Below are positions 36,290 through 44,860 of a DNA stretch of 64,000 bases, piece by piece. A model generated the notes under the pieces. It was given only the letters and a program-made list of their open reading frames with translations, made no database searches and was not told the DNA's origin. The DNA is from Gracilibacillus ureilyticus (lineage in GTDB: Bacteria; Bacillota; Bacilli; Bacillales; Amphibacillaceae). The stretch lies in assembly GCF_900111195.1 (NCBI RefSeq), contig NZ_FOGL01000019.1, forward strand, positions 1 to 64,000, in the 5' to 3' direction. A program made the position numbers and the translations under genes. Within the stretch, counting starts at the first letter, position 1, and each line of letters begins with the position of its first letter.

Positions 36290-37006
36290 ATGAAACCACA
36301 ATATATGCTAATTCGCGATCAAATTTTACAATTAATCGAAGATGGGATATTAAAAGCAGGAGAAAAATTGCCATCAGAAATTGAAATGGCGAAGAAATTT
36401 AAGGTGTCTCGAGAAACGTTTCGCTCCGCTGTCAAGCTTTTAGAAAAAGAAGGGAGATTAGTGGTGAAGCGCGGAGCTGGAACCTTTGTAGTTAAAGCTT
36501 TACCCAATATACCAAATCGCTTAGAAAAACTAGGTAGTGTTACCAATATGATTAAATCTGCTGGTTTAAATGAAGGGGAACGACGAGAATCCATTCGCCT
36601 TGCTTCTTGTACTAAGGAATGGGCTAAGGCATTACAACTTAAAGAAGGAGATTCTGTTATAGTCAATGAGCGTATTCGGACTGCAAATGACGAACCCACC
36701 GTTGTATCCATTAATATTATACCAGAGCACATTATTGGCAGAGACATCTTAAAGGAAAAAGTGATTGGTTCTTTGTTTGCATACTTGGAAGAACACTGTC
36801 AGGTATATATTACGAGCGCAGATGCCGAGTTAAATGTTCCGCTACACACAGACATTCAGTGTCAAAAACTACTGATCCGACCCGAAACAACCGTTTTAAT
36901 GATGAAACAGCTACATTATAATCGATTAAATGAGCCTGTGCTCTACTCAATGGATTATTTTCGAAATGATGTATTTCAATTTACGATTAGAAGGGTGCGA
37001 AATTAA
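36290..37006 (+). CDS. GntR/HutC-family repressor
   Basis: A 238-residue regulator. The N-terminal winged helix (PQYMLIRDQILQLIEDG, LPSEIEMAKKFKVSRETFRS, RLVVKRGAGTFV) is GntR-type, and the C-terminal UTRA domain (about residues 85-235) binds an effector. It heads a locus with a phosphatase, a sugar-type ABC importer and a phosphoesterase. TGTCTAGACA palindromes lie before this gene and before the permease gene, so it probably represses both. The effector is likely a phosphorylated form of the imported substrate. Confidence 0.88.
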   Translation: MKPQYMLIRDQILQLIEDGILKAGEKLPSEIEMAKKFKVSRETFRSAVKLLEKEGRLVVKRGAGTFVVKALPNIPNRLEKLGSVTNMIKSAGLNEGERRESIRLASCTKEWAKALQLKEGDSVIVNERIRTANDEPTVVSINIIPEHIIGRDILKEKVIGSLFAYLEEHCQVYITSADAELNVPLHTDIQCQKLLIRPETTVLMMKQLHYNRLNEPVLYSMDYFRNDVFQFTIRRVRN

Positions 37007-37011
37007 CCAAG

Positions 37012-37809
37012 GTGTTACTATTTAATAATAAATTAGACCTAGATTTAGATACCATTGAAGTAGCCAAAATTATTAAAATAGCTGGAAATATTGTTAGAAA
37101 CAGTTTATTTGTCAATGCCTATCAATTTAAAATCAACCAAGCAGACTTAGTAACAGAAATGGATAGTAAGGTAGAGAAATTCTTAATAGAGCAGTTACAG
37201 CAATTGGCACCAGCTTATCGATTTGTAACCGAAGAAACAAATCCAAATGAAGCGATACGTGAGGAAGAGATGACTTGGATTATCGATCCGATAGACGGTA
37301 CGATGAACTTTGTACATGGATTTGAGCGGATATCAATCTCTGTTGCCCTTTGTAAAGGGGAAAGGCCCATTGCTGCTTGGATATATGATATCCATCAGGA
37401 AAAATTGTATACAGCAATGCAAGGGAAAGGTGCCTATTGCAACAATGAGGTGATATCAGTCTCTGAAACTCCTAAGCTGGAGCATGGTTTAATAGCATTT
37501 GGTTTTTCTGCTCAACAGTGGGTTGAAAAAGAAGAAGTCTTACAACTAATGCAGCGATTTGCTGGTAGTTCCCGAGGTATTCGTATAACTGGCTCATCCT
37601 GTCTAGACTTAGCAGATGTTGCAACAGGCCGTTTGGATGGTTTTTGGCATTTTGGCTTACAACCATGGGACATTGCAGCTGGCATTTTACTCATTACTGA
37701 AGCGGGAGGAACTTGTACCGCTCTAGACAATGAAAATGCAATCTGTTCTGATAGCATCGTTACATCGAACAGTCATATACATCAGCAATTGAGACATACT
37801 TTAAAGTAG
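37012..37809 (+). CDS. Inositol-monophosphatase-family phosphatase
   Basis: A 265-residue Mg2+-dependent phosphatase. The metal-site motifs are intact: Glu in VTEETNP, WIIDPIDGTMNFVHG near residue 92 and WDIAAGILLITEAGG near 222. The family hydrolyses inositol 1-phosphate, 3'-phosphoadenosine phosphate or related sugar phosphates. It starts with GTG 5 bases after the GntR stop, so the two form one transcript. Its position in an uptake locus suggests a catabolic role, such as removing phosphate from an imported or released polyol phosphate. Confidence 0.87.
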   Translation: MLLFNNKLDLDLDTIEVAKIIKIAGNIVRNSLFVNAYQFKINQADLVTEMDSKVEKFLIEQLQQLAPAYRFVTEETNPNEAIREEEMTWIIDPIDGTMNFVHGFERISISVALCKGERPIAAWIYDIHQEKLYTAMQGKGAYCNNEVISVSETPKLEHGLIAFGFSAQQWVEKEEVLQLMQRFAGSSRGIRITGSSCLDLADVATGRLDGFWHFGLQPWDIAAGILLITEAGGTCTALDNENAICSDSIVTSNSHIHQQLRHTLK

Positions 37810-37863
37810 TAATACTCTAACTAGAAGAGATCACGGTTATTTAAATGTATAGAGGTTAATTAT

Positions 37864-37911
37864 AATCCGAACGATATTATTATGTCTTATAATAATATCG
37901 TTCGGATTTTT
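37864..37911 (+). terminator. Terminator of the GntR-phosphatase transcript
   Basis: A 20-base perfect stem beginning AATCCGAACGATATTATTAT, loop of about 5 bases, followed by Ts. It separates the regulator/phosphatase unit from the transporter unit. Confidence 0.92.
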
Positions 37912-38070
37912 ACTGTCCAACAAGGAGCAAATTAATCCTAACAATTTTAAGGATAGTGAATCAGCTGTTATTTCCCCACCAATTACTACATTTTCGTTGT
38001 ATTCTAACTTTGACTTATGTGAACAATCATTTCATTAGGGATCGCTTTTCCAATTCCACATTAAAAAAAT

Positions 38071-38080
38071 TGTCTAGACA
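38071..38080. promoter_or_regulatory. GntR operator candidate 3
   Basis: TGTCTAGACA, about 204 bases upstream of the first transporter gene. A half match (TTGTCTAGAGG, 38265-38275) overlaps that gene's RBS and may be a weak fourth site. Confidence 0.68.
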
Positions 38081-38283
38081 TTTACATTAAATTTACGTGT
38101 AATTAAAATAATATTAACGAAACTATGATAATATGTCTATAGGACTGGAGGAAAGGAGCGTTACTTATTCAAAAACATGATAGTTTGATAGTTGATAAAG
38201 TGAGACTTCTCAGCAAAGAGGATCTTACAGTTGGTTAACACCGTGATAAACGGAAAACACTTATTTGTCTAGAGGAGAATACT

Positions 38284-39126
38284 ATGCATGTGGAATTAAA
38301 ATCATTTAGTCTAAATCGTTTGCTGCGATGGACTGGGATCGGATTTGTAATTCTATGGACCATCTTTCCTATTTATTGGATGTTGAATAATTCATTTAAA
38401 AAAAGAGTGGATATTTTTACAGAGCAACCATCATTATTGCCGTTTAATCCAACTCTAGCAAATTACAGCCAATTGATTATCGAGATGGATTTCTTAGTAA
38501 CATTGAAAAACAGTTTGATCGTTGCAGCAATATCAACCATCATCGTAGTAGCAATTGCGAGTCTTTCCGCTTACAGTCTATCAAGATATAACTTTAAAGG
38601 GAAAAAGCTTATTTTATTATGGGTGATTTTAACGAGAATCTTCCCTCCTATCACGTTTGTGATTCCTTTGTATTCATTGATGGGAAGTGCAGGATTATTA
38701 AATACCCAAGTCGCTCTTATTTTAGCTTATGTCGCTTTTAATCTTCCATTTGGCATTTGGCTTTTAATTAATTTTTTTAATGATATTCCAATGGAGCTAG
38801 AAGAGAGTGCAACAGTTGATGGTGCCTCACCATTCCAAGCTTATCGTAAAATAGTATTGCCACTTGTTGCGCCAGGTATAGGAGCTACGGCGATTTTCAC
38901 ATTTATTACAGCTTGGAATGAGTTTTTATACGGTTTAATATTTGTGCAATCTCAAGAATTAATGACTGCCCCCGTTACATTATCCGGGATGATAACGGAA
39001 TATTTAGTACTTTGGGGTCCGATGAGTGCAGGAGGTATTTTATCATTACTTCCCATGCTGATTTTTGTTTTGTTTATGCAAAAAACCATGGTCAGTGGTC
39101 TGACTGGTGGTGCGGTTAAAGGATAA
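38284..39126 (+). CDS. Sugar-type ABC importer permease (MalG/UgpE-like)
   Basis: A 280-residue inner-membrane permease of the carbohydrate CUT1 class with six membrane segments. The EAA loop ELEESATVDGASPFQAYRKI is near residue 180. It precedes the binding-protein gene by 29 bases. It should pair with the permease at 40679-41551. No ATPase gene is in the locus, so a shared ATPase such as MsmX probably energises it. Confidence 0.9.
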   Translation: MHVELKSFSLNRLLRWTGIGFVILWTIFPIYWMLNNSFKKRVDIFTEQPSLLPFNPTLANYSQLIIEMDFLVTLKNSLIVAAISTIIVVAIASLSAYSLSRYNFKGKKLILLWVILTRIFPPITFVIPLYSLMGSAGLLNTQVALILAYVAFNLPFGIWLLINFFNDIPMELEESATVDGASPFQAYRKIVLPLVAPGIGATAIFTFITAWNEFLYGLIFVQSQELMTAPVTLSGMITEYLVLWGPMSAGGILSLLPMLIFVLFMQKTMVSGLTGGAVKG

Positions 39127-39155
39127 AAGCAATTATTAAATGAGGAGTGTTACAT

Positions 39156-40445
39156 ATGCAGCAAAAGAAAAATGGCTTAATTTTATTAATGATGATTATC
39201 GTTATGACAATTGCCACGGCTTGTGGCAATTCGTCCAGTGAAGAAGCAAATGCATCTAATACAGACAGTCAAGAGGCAACAAAGCTAACCTTTGCTGCAC
39301 GTGAGGGAGAAATGGCTGATGCAATTAAAGCAGTTGTTCCGAAATATGAAGAAGAAACCGGAGTAGAGGTGGAAGTTGTCAGCATGCCTTTTGATCAGTT
39401 AAAAGAATCGGTTGTATTGGATATTCGTAATAATGGTGGTGCGTATGATTTAACGATGATTGACGATCCATATATGCCAGAATTCGGTGAAGGCGATTTG
39501 CTTGTTAAATTGGATGAATATTTTCCTAATGGATTAGACGAAGATTTTCTTACTCAAGCTGTAAATTTAGGAAAACACCCATATGAAAGTGGTGAATTAA
39601 TTGCATTACCTTTATTCGGTAATGTGCAGTTATTTTATTATCGAACAGATTTACTTGAAAAACATAATTTAGATGTCCCTGCTACATGGGATGATGTAGT
39701 AAACATTGCAGAAACAGTTGTAGAAAATGAGGATAATATTTACGGCTATGCGGTTCGGGGACAAAGGGGAAATCCGATTGTTTCGGACTATATGCCATTG
39801 TTCTGGGCATACGGTGGTACTGTACTGGATGAGAATAACCAGCCACAAGTTAACTCTGAGGCTGGAATTAAAGCAATGGAAACATACTTAAAGCTTAAAG
39901 GTTTAAGTCCAAAAGGTGTGGAGAGCTTTAATACAGACCAAATCGCCACATCATTGACACAAGGACAAGTTGCAATGGTTATTGCATGGCCATCATGGGT
40001 TTCTCAAGTTGATAATGAAGAAAGCTCTAAAGTTGTTGGTAAAGTAGATTTATCTGCTGTTCCATCCCAGGTATCTGACTCTTCTGCAATGATCGGAAAT
40101 TGGATGCTAGGAATTCCAAAATCATCTCAAAACGTAGAGCCAGCTGTAGAATTTATGAAATGGATAACAAGTCCAGAAATCCAAAAAGAAATGGCACTTG
40201 ATGGTGGTGGGGCACCAACACGAATAAGTGTTTACCAAGATGAAGAACTAAACGAGGTTTATCGTCATTATCCGGCACAATTAGAAGCATTACAAAATTC
40301 TGTTGCACGTCCTAGAACACCACTTTGGAGCCAAATCGAAGATACTTGGGGCTTGTACTTATCCCAAATCTTGTCTGGCCAACTTGAAGTCGAAGAAGGT
40401 TTGGTTAAAGCAAACGAAGAAATTGCTAAAATTATGAGTAAATAA
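39156..40445 (+). CDS. Sugar-type ABC importer binding lipoprotein
   Basis: A 429-residue family-1 extracellular binding protein with lipobox ATACG near residue 23. It contains typical stretches (FGNVQLFYYRTDLLEKHNL, VPATWDDVVNIAE, AVEFMKWITSPEIQKEMA). ATG 39156 follows GAGGAG; the longer frame from GTG 39147 is less likely. The CUT1 class takes oligosaccharides, glycerol 3-phosphate and its diesters. The two phosphatases in the locus favour a phosphorylated ligand, but this is inference. Confidence 0.88.
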   Translation: MQQKKNGLILLMMIIVMTIATACGNSSSEEANASNTDSQEATKLTFAAREGEMADAIKAVVPKYEEETGVEVEVVSMPFDQLKESVVLDIRNNGGAYDLTMIDDPYMPEFGEGDLLVKLDEYFPNGLDEDFLTQAVNLGKHPYESGELIALPLFGNVQLFYYRTDLLEKHNLDVPATWDDVVNIAETVVENEDNIYGYAVRGQRGNPIVSDYMPLFWAYGGTVLDENNQPQVNSEAGIKAMETYLKLKGLSPKGVESFNTDQIATSLTQGQVAMVIAWPSWVSQVDNEESSKVVGKVDLSAVPSQVSDSSAMIGNWMLGIPKSSQNVEPAVEFMKWITSPEIQKEMALDGGGAPTRISVYQDEELNEVYRHYPAQLEALQNSVARPRTPLWSQIEDTWGLYLSQILSGQLEVEEGLVKANEEIAKIMSK

Positions 40446-40556
40446 AGTGAGACTTTGATCAGTGGGGATTTTTATTTCCTCCGCTGATCATCAGTGAAAC
40501 TTATCAGGATGCTTAGCGTCTGTTATCCCCCACTTACCATCTTCATGTTACTCAAA
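40446..40556 (+). repeat. Dispersed intergenic repeat, copy B (long)
   Basis: GATCAGTGGGG...CCGCTGATCATCAG, then about 70 bases ending CATGTTACTC. It shares both the hairpin core and the distal part (GTCTGTTA, CATGTTACTC) with the copy at 47849. It lies between the binding-protein gene and the second permease gene of one operon. Confidence 0.72.
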
Positions 40557-40678
40557 ACTTTTCTTTTAGGGTATTACAGGCGGTTAGCGCTGTGGTAAAA
40601 ATCAATTCCACCCTATTGGTATCCGTGTTGTTACATTTCTAATAGAGTGGAAATGACTTATTTTAAAGGAGTTTACCT

Positions 40679-41551
40679 ATGCAGCGAACGAATAAAATGA
40701 CATACATATTTCTCATCCCAACAATTATTGTTTTTCTCGTACTCACAGTATACCCACTCTTATACGTCATAACTGCAAGCTTCTTTAGTATGAATTATTT
40801 ACAAGGAACTGAATGGAAGTTTGTCGGTTTTCAAGGTTATCAAGAGCTCTTTCAAGATTCATTGTTTTGGGTAGCCTTTAAAAATACAATAATATTTGTG
40901 GTTATTGCTGTTAGTTTGGAAGTGTTTTTTGGGTTAATGTTTGCTATTCTGTTTCAAAAGAATTTTAAAGGAAGCGCCATTATTCGATCGATTGTGCTAT
41001 TACCTATGTTATTACCACCGATTACAGTTGCTCTTACCTGGAAGATGATGTATGAGTATGACTATGGGATCATTAATTATTTTCTTACTTTAGTAGGCTT
41101 ACCAGCAATCGAGTGGTTAAGCTCAGCGGATTGGGCATTATTTTCGATTGTTATTACAGATGTCTGGCAATGGACACCATTTGCCTTTTTAATTATTTTA
41201 GCATCACTTCAGACCATTCCTAAGGATTTATATGAAAGTGCTGCTGTAAATGGAGCAAGTGGATTTCAAGCTTTTCGTTACATCACTTTACCCCTATTAA
41301 AACCTGTTATATTGCTTGTGTTATTTTTAAGGACAATTGATACATTTCAGATTTTCGACAAAATGTATGTTCTTACAGGTGGAGGGCCAGGGAATGCAAC
41401 GGAAACCCTCACCTTCTACATTTATCGTCAAGGCTTTCGTTATTTTGAAACGGGTTATGCCACCGCAGCAACCCTTGTCGTGGTAATTATTATTGTGATA
41501 TTGTCGATCGGCTATATAAAAAGTGTATATAAATCAGCCTATTCAAGGTAA
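40679..41551 (+). CDS. Sugar-type ABC importer permease (MalF/UgpA-like)
   Basis: A 290-residue permease with six membrane segments. The EAA loop DLYESAAVNGASGFQAFRYI is near residue 185, and VLTGGGPGNATETL is the signature of the MalF/UgpA branch. It is separated from the binding-protein gene by a dispersed repeat and may be expressed less strongly. Partner of the permease at 38284-39126. Confidence 0.9.
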   Translation: MQRTNKMTYIFLIPTIIVFLVLTVYPLLYVITASFFSMNYLQGTEWKFVGFQGYQELFQDSLFWVAFKNTIIFVVIAVSLEVFFGLMFAILFQKNFKGSAIIRSIVLLPMLLPPITVALTWKMMYEYDYGIINYFLTLVGLPAIEWLSSADWALFSIVITDVWQWTPFAFLIILASLQTIPKDLYESAAVNGASGFQAFRYITLPLLKPVILLVLFLRTIDTFQIFDKMYVLTGGGPGNATETLTFYIYRQGFRYFETGYATAATLVVVIIIVILSIGYIKSVYKSAYSR

Positions 41552-41609
41552 TGACAAGGGTGGACTTCCTGATTGGATGTTCAGTAATAATGGAGAAAGG
41601 GGATGTAAG

Positions 41610-42458
41610 TTGGGAAACATTGTGCTTCATATCATAACAGACTTACATATGAAGAATATTGATGGGGATGTAAATCACAAAGAGTCTATTGGAGAGCAAG
41701 GATTATTTTATTCAGTTCCTGCTAATTTTCGCTCCTTTGCAACCATTGCTAACAAAGAACAACCTGATTTTGTTTTATCTTTAGGAGATTGTATTCATGG
41801 TTCATGCCCACCAGATAAATTTATGGAAATATGGGATTCCATAGAAGCTCCCAAAGCAATTACACCTGGAAACCATGATTTAGATGTTTACAAACAAATA
41901 AGAATTGCCGATTATTTCGGCTATAATGGTGTCCCAGTAAAAGCAGGGAGTCCTTTTCACAAATCTTATGTAATACGTAAGGAAAAGGTGTCCTGCCGAA
42001 TCATCATGTTAGATAGCAGTTTCGATGTGAAACAACAATCGGGGAATCACTGGCAAAATTGCCAACTACATGATTCCGCTTTGGATTGGATAAAAGAACA
42101 GCTGGGGAAGAATAAGGAGGATTATATACTTTTATGCAGTCATGTCAGCCCGCATCATTACAAGCATGTGAAGAACTTTTATAATGACAGACAAGCCAAG
42201 CAAATCGCAAATATTGTTACAAATTATGTTAATCGAAATCAAGAAGTCAATGTTATCAGTTTTGCAGGCCATGCCCACCCAGAGGCCCCAGAGTTTTCCA
42301 GCAGCTTAGGATCAGGTTTTCCAGGTGTTATTTTCCCATCAATGATTCGTCATAAAAAGGGTACACCTGGAGGCGGTCCAAATGGTGTCTATTCTGTGGT
42401 CACTTTAGAACCTAACGATTATCGAGTACAAATGAAGTGGTTACCTTATACAGAATAA
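41610..42458 (+). CDS. Calcineurin-like metallophosphoesterase
   Basis: A 282-residue binuclear-metal phosphoesterase, probably cytosolic. All motifs are present in order: DLH (IITDLHM), GDxxxG (LSLGDCIHG), GNHD (TPGNHDLD), a central His (LLCSHVSPHH) and GHxH (FAGHAHPE). The architecture recalls CpdA/GpdQ phosphodiesterases. TTG 41610 is chosen because AAAGGGG precedes it and the homologous region starts there; the frame is open back to 41523, overlapping the permease. The locus position suggests cleavage of the imported phosphodiester. Confidence 0.85.
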   Translation: MGNIVLHIITDLHMKNIDGDVNHKESIGEQGLFYSVPANFRSFATIANKEQPDFVLSLGDCIHGSCPPDKFMEIWDSIEAPKAITPGNHDLDVYKQIRIADYFGYNGVPVKAGSPFHKSYVIRKEKVSCRIIMLDSSFDVKQQSGNHWQNCQLHDSALDWIKEQLGKNKEDYILLCSHVSPHHYKHVKNFYNDRQAKQIANIVTNYVNRNQEVNVISFAGHAHPEAPEFSSSLGSGFPGVIFPSMIRHKKGTPGGGPNGVYSVVTLEPNDYRVQMKWLPYTE

Positions 42459-42892
42459 TTGATAGCGAGTATAATAATAGGCAAAGATATATGATAATCA
42501 ATGTTGATTATCACTATCTATAGAATGAAGCAATCTTATGAGCTGAATCAAATCGACATTTTGAACACGTTGATCATAGCGTTTCCTGCAAAGGGAGCGT
42601 TTTTCACCTTATGTTTTTGAATATCTTAAAAGTCATTTCGCTGATCAATTCGTTCACATAGGTATGTCACGTGATCTGAATTATGTCTTCCAGGGATCAG
42701 TTTCCTTCATCCGGCTTTTCTCTACTACTCTCCCCACCAATAAGTGCTTTTAGATCCACTTGCATAAACGGAATGGAGTCATTGTTATGGGCTAACTCAT
42801 ATGGAAAATAAACTTAGCGTAAATGCGTGTATTGCTGAGTCCCACAATACGATCTGATTTCATCCTCTTGGTAAGAGCATGGTTCCTCACAT
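42459..42892. other. Intergenic region, possible decayed coding remnants
   Basis: 434 bases. A hairpin (GATAATCA/TGATTATC, near 42492-42512) may end the phosphoesterase transcript. On the minus strand short protein-like stretches occur in different frames (FPYELAHNNDSIPFMQVD..., LIPGRHNSDHVTYLCERIDQ, KRYDQRVQNVDLIQLIRLL), suggesting a worn-out gene I cannot identify. There is no intact gene. Confidence 0.4.
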
Positions 42893-43690
42893 TTAACTTT
42901 CACTATTATACAAATGGGGTACCCTGCTTGTAAAAATGGGAATTTGATTTCTCGTATTTTTTACTATGTCCAAATCGATTTCAGCAAAGATAGTCGCTTC
43001 TTTCTCTGTTACCCCTTTTGCAACTATCTCTCCTGAAGGTTCTACAATCAATGATTCTCCTGCGAATTGAGTATTGTAGCATCTTCCACAACTATTCGCA
43101 GATATAATGTAACACTGGTTTTCAATCGCCCTTGCCTGTTGTAATATTTTCCAGTGATCTTTTCTTGAAGAAGGCCACTGTGCAACAATATAGATTACTT
43201 CTGCCCCTTGTAATATAAGGGAACGTATTATCTCTGGAAAACGAAGATCATAACAAATAATAACCCCCATTTTCGTACCGTTTAGTTCAAACACTTTATC
43301 CTTTTGTTTGCCACCTGTTAAATAGCGAGGTTCATCCAACATTGGAACTAGATGTATTTTATCGTATTTATACACAAGTTCACCAAACTGATTAACTATG
43401 AAACTGGAATTATAGATTTCATGATTGACCCGATTTGCTACAGAGCCACCAATAATATTAACATCGTACTTCTTCGCTAGTTCACTTAGAAACTCTATCG
43501 TTTGTTTTCCGTGATCATCCGCTAATGCTTCTAATTGATCTAGAGCATAACCTGCGTTCCACATTTCCGGCAGGACGATTGTATCTATCTCGTCAACGTT
43601 TGCTAGTCCTTCCATCCAATTAGCAACCTTTTCTCTGTTCTGCTCTGGCTTTCCAACAATAACGTCCATTTGATATATAGCATGCTTCAC
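42893..43690 (-). CDS. Carbon-nitrogen hydrolase (nitrilase superfamily, MtnU-like)
   Basis: A 265-residue amidase. The catalytic triad is visible: Glu in IVLPEMWNAGY, Lys in YKYDKIHLVPM and Cys in IICYDLRFPE. ARAIENQCYIISANSCG and GESLIVEPSGEIVAKG are family features. It resembles B. subtilis MtnU (YkrU) and the omega-amidases that hydrolyse alpha-ketoglutaramate-type amides. No other methionine-salvage gene is nearby, so the substrate is open. The 3' flank shows no clear terminator. Confidence 0.88.
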   Translation of the reverse strand: MKHAIYQMDVIVGKPEQNREKVANWMEGLANVDEIDTIVLPEMWNAGYALDQLEALADDHGKQTIEFLSELAKKYDVNIIGGSVANRVNHEIYNSSFIVNQFGELVYKYDKIHLVPMLDEPRYLTGGKQKDKVFELNGTKMGVIICYDLRFPEIIRSLILQGAEVIYIVAQWPSSRKDHWKILQQARAIENQCYIISANSCGRCYNTQFAGESLIVEPSGEIVAKGVTEKEATIFAEIDLDIVKNTRNQIPIFTSRVPHLYNSES

Positions 43691-44006
43691 TACTTATCAC
43701 CTCTTTAGTTTATTTTATCATTATCATTTCTTAGTGAAAATGTTGTCTACTTTTCATATATGAATATGATTGGAAAGAACTCATCAAAGCAATTGAAGAG
43801 ATATATGCAGAATATTTAGTTGGATCTGGTGAGGGAATATATAGATAATGGGACTGCATGTTAGAAATATTGTGGAAGAAAGTGAGAGGTGTCCTTACAG
43901 GTGATGGCATTTTTCTAGTATAATACCACCACATGCTGGAATATGTTAAACAATTTGTTCTTCAATGACACGGAAAGGAACAATCTATTGATTACAATTT
44001 CCTTTT
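43691..44006. other. Intergenic region, possible coding remnant
   Basis: 316 bases. The + strand from about 43743 to 43922 reads through one stop as protein-like sequence (YEYDWKELIKAIEEIYAEYL, then WDCMLEILWKKVRGVLTGD). I do not recognise it and see no start or RBS. It is most likely a gene fragment. Confidence 0.35.
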
Positions 44007-44768
44007 TCAATATTTTTTACAATAATTTACTACTTCTTTATAAGACAGGTCCCCACCAAAAATATCCAGTGCACTGCCTATTGTAACATCTAATTTCCCT
44101 TTTGACAGTTTATTAAACAACTCCAAGTCTTCAATTGAGCGAACCCCTCCTGCATAAGTTGTCGGGATTGTGACCCAATCGGCTAATTTCTCCACTAAAC
44201 TTGCTTCCATTCCACTTCTTTTTCCCTCTACATCTGCCGCATGGATAAGGAATTCATCACAATATTGCTCCATATGTTCAATTGTTGCTTGACTAATCTC
44301 AATATTACTAAATTTCGTCCAACGGTCAGTGACAACAAACCACTTGTCATCTTTCTTCTTACAGCTTAGGTCAATGACAAGATTTTCCTTACCAATTTTT
44401 GAAACCAGTTTTTCTAAGCGGTCCCGTTTCAGCTCACCATCTTGAAAAATATAGGAAGTCACAATCACATGAGATGCCCCATTATTCAAATAATAGGCAG
44501 CATTATCTGCGTTAATTCCACCACCTATTTGAAGCCCGCCAGGATATGCCTGAAGTGCTTCTATAGCAGCATCCTGATTCCCGTCCCCTAGCATGATAAC
44601 ATGTCCACCCGTCAGGTTATTTCTTTTGAACATATTAGCATAGTAACTGCTGTCATATTCAGAAACGTAATTCTCTATAACAGGTTTGTCTTCATCATTA
44701 AGTGTCTCGCCAACAATTTGCTTTACTTTTCCCTGGTGAATATCAATGCATGGTCTAAAATTCATCAT
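44007..44768 (-). CDS. hisA: HisA-type isomerase of eukaryotic (HIS6) type
   Basis: A 253-residue (beta-alpha)8 enzyme for the fourth step of histidine synthesis, the ProFAR to PRFAR isomerisation. CIDIHQGKVKQIVGETL, SSYYANMFKRNNLTGGHVIM, LVIDLSCKKKDDKWFVVT, EFLIHAADVEGKRSGM and LDVTIGSALDIFGGDL align, from memory, with yeast HIS6 and not with the usual bacterial HisA. The gene stands alone with no other his gene nearby. Whether the genome also has a canonical hisA cannot be seen here. Confidence 0.85.
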   Translation of the reverse strand: MMNFRPCIDIHQGKVKQIVGETLNDEDKPVIENYVSEYDSSYYANMFKRNNLTGGHVIMLGDGNQDAAIEALQAYPGGLQIGGGINADNAAYYLNNGASHVIVTSYIFQDGELKRDRLEKLVSKIGKENLVIDLSCKKKDDKWFVVTDRWTKFSNIEISQATIEHMEQYCDEFLIHAADVEGKRSGMEASLVEKLADWVTIPTTYAGGVRSIEDLELFNKLSKGKLDVTIGSALDIFGGDLSYKEVVNYCKKY

Positions 44769-44860
44769 AGCAAAATCCTCTCAATCTATTGTCATACTAT
44801 TCATTTATTTTAAACGAAATGCCAAAAAGAAGAAAGGTGCCTGCTGTGTAGAGGCACCAT

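Larger units (their letters stand above)
37810..38283. other. Intergenic region before the ABC importer genes
   Basis: 474 bases holding a strong terminator (37864-37911), a TGTCTAGACA operator (38071-38080), a possible promoter region and a partial operator next to the permease RBS. A 26-codon open stretch at about 38163-38239, preceded by AAAGGAG, has no normal start codon. It could be a vestigial leader but I do not call it. Confidence 0.55.

Noticed and set aside
38163-38239. A 26-codon open stretch after AAAGGAG, before the ABC permease gene
   Set aside because: It would need a TTA or ATT start codon. Could be a vestigial leader peptide but is not supported.
42520-42830. Protein-like stretches on the minus strand between the phosphoesterase and amidase genes
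   Set aside because: They lie in three frames with many stops and I could not match them to any family; reported only as possible remnants in the intergenic entry.
42893-43690. Assignment of the amidase as mtnU in methionine salvage
   Set aside because: The sequence resembles MtnU, but no other methionine-salvage gene is nearby and the superfamily is functionally broad, so no symbol was given.
43743-43922. Open stretch on the + strand with one internal stop
   Set aside because: It has no start codon, RBS or recognisable family, and is too short to call as a gene.
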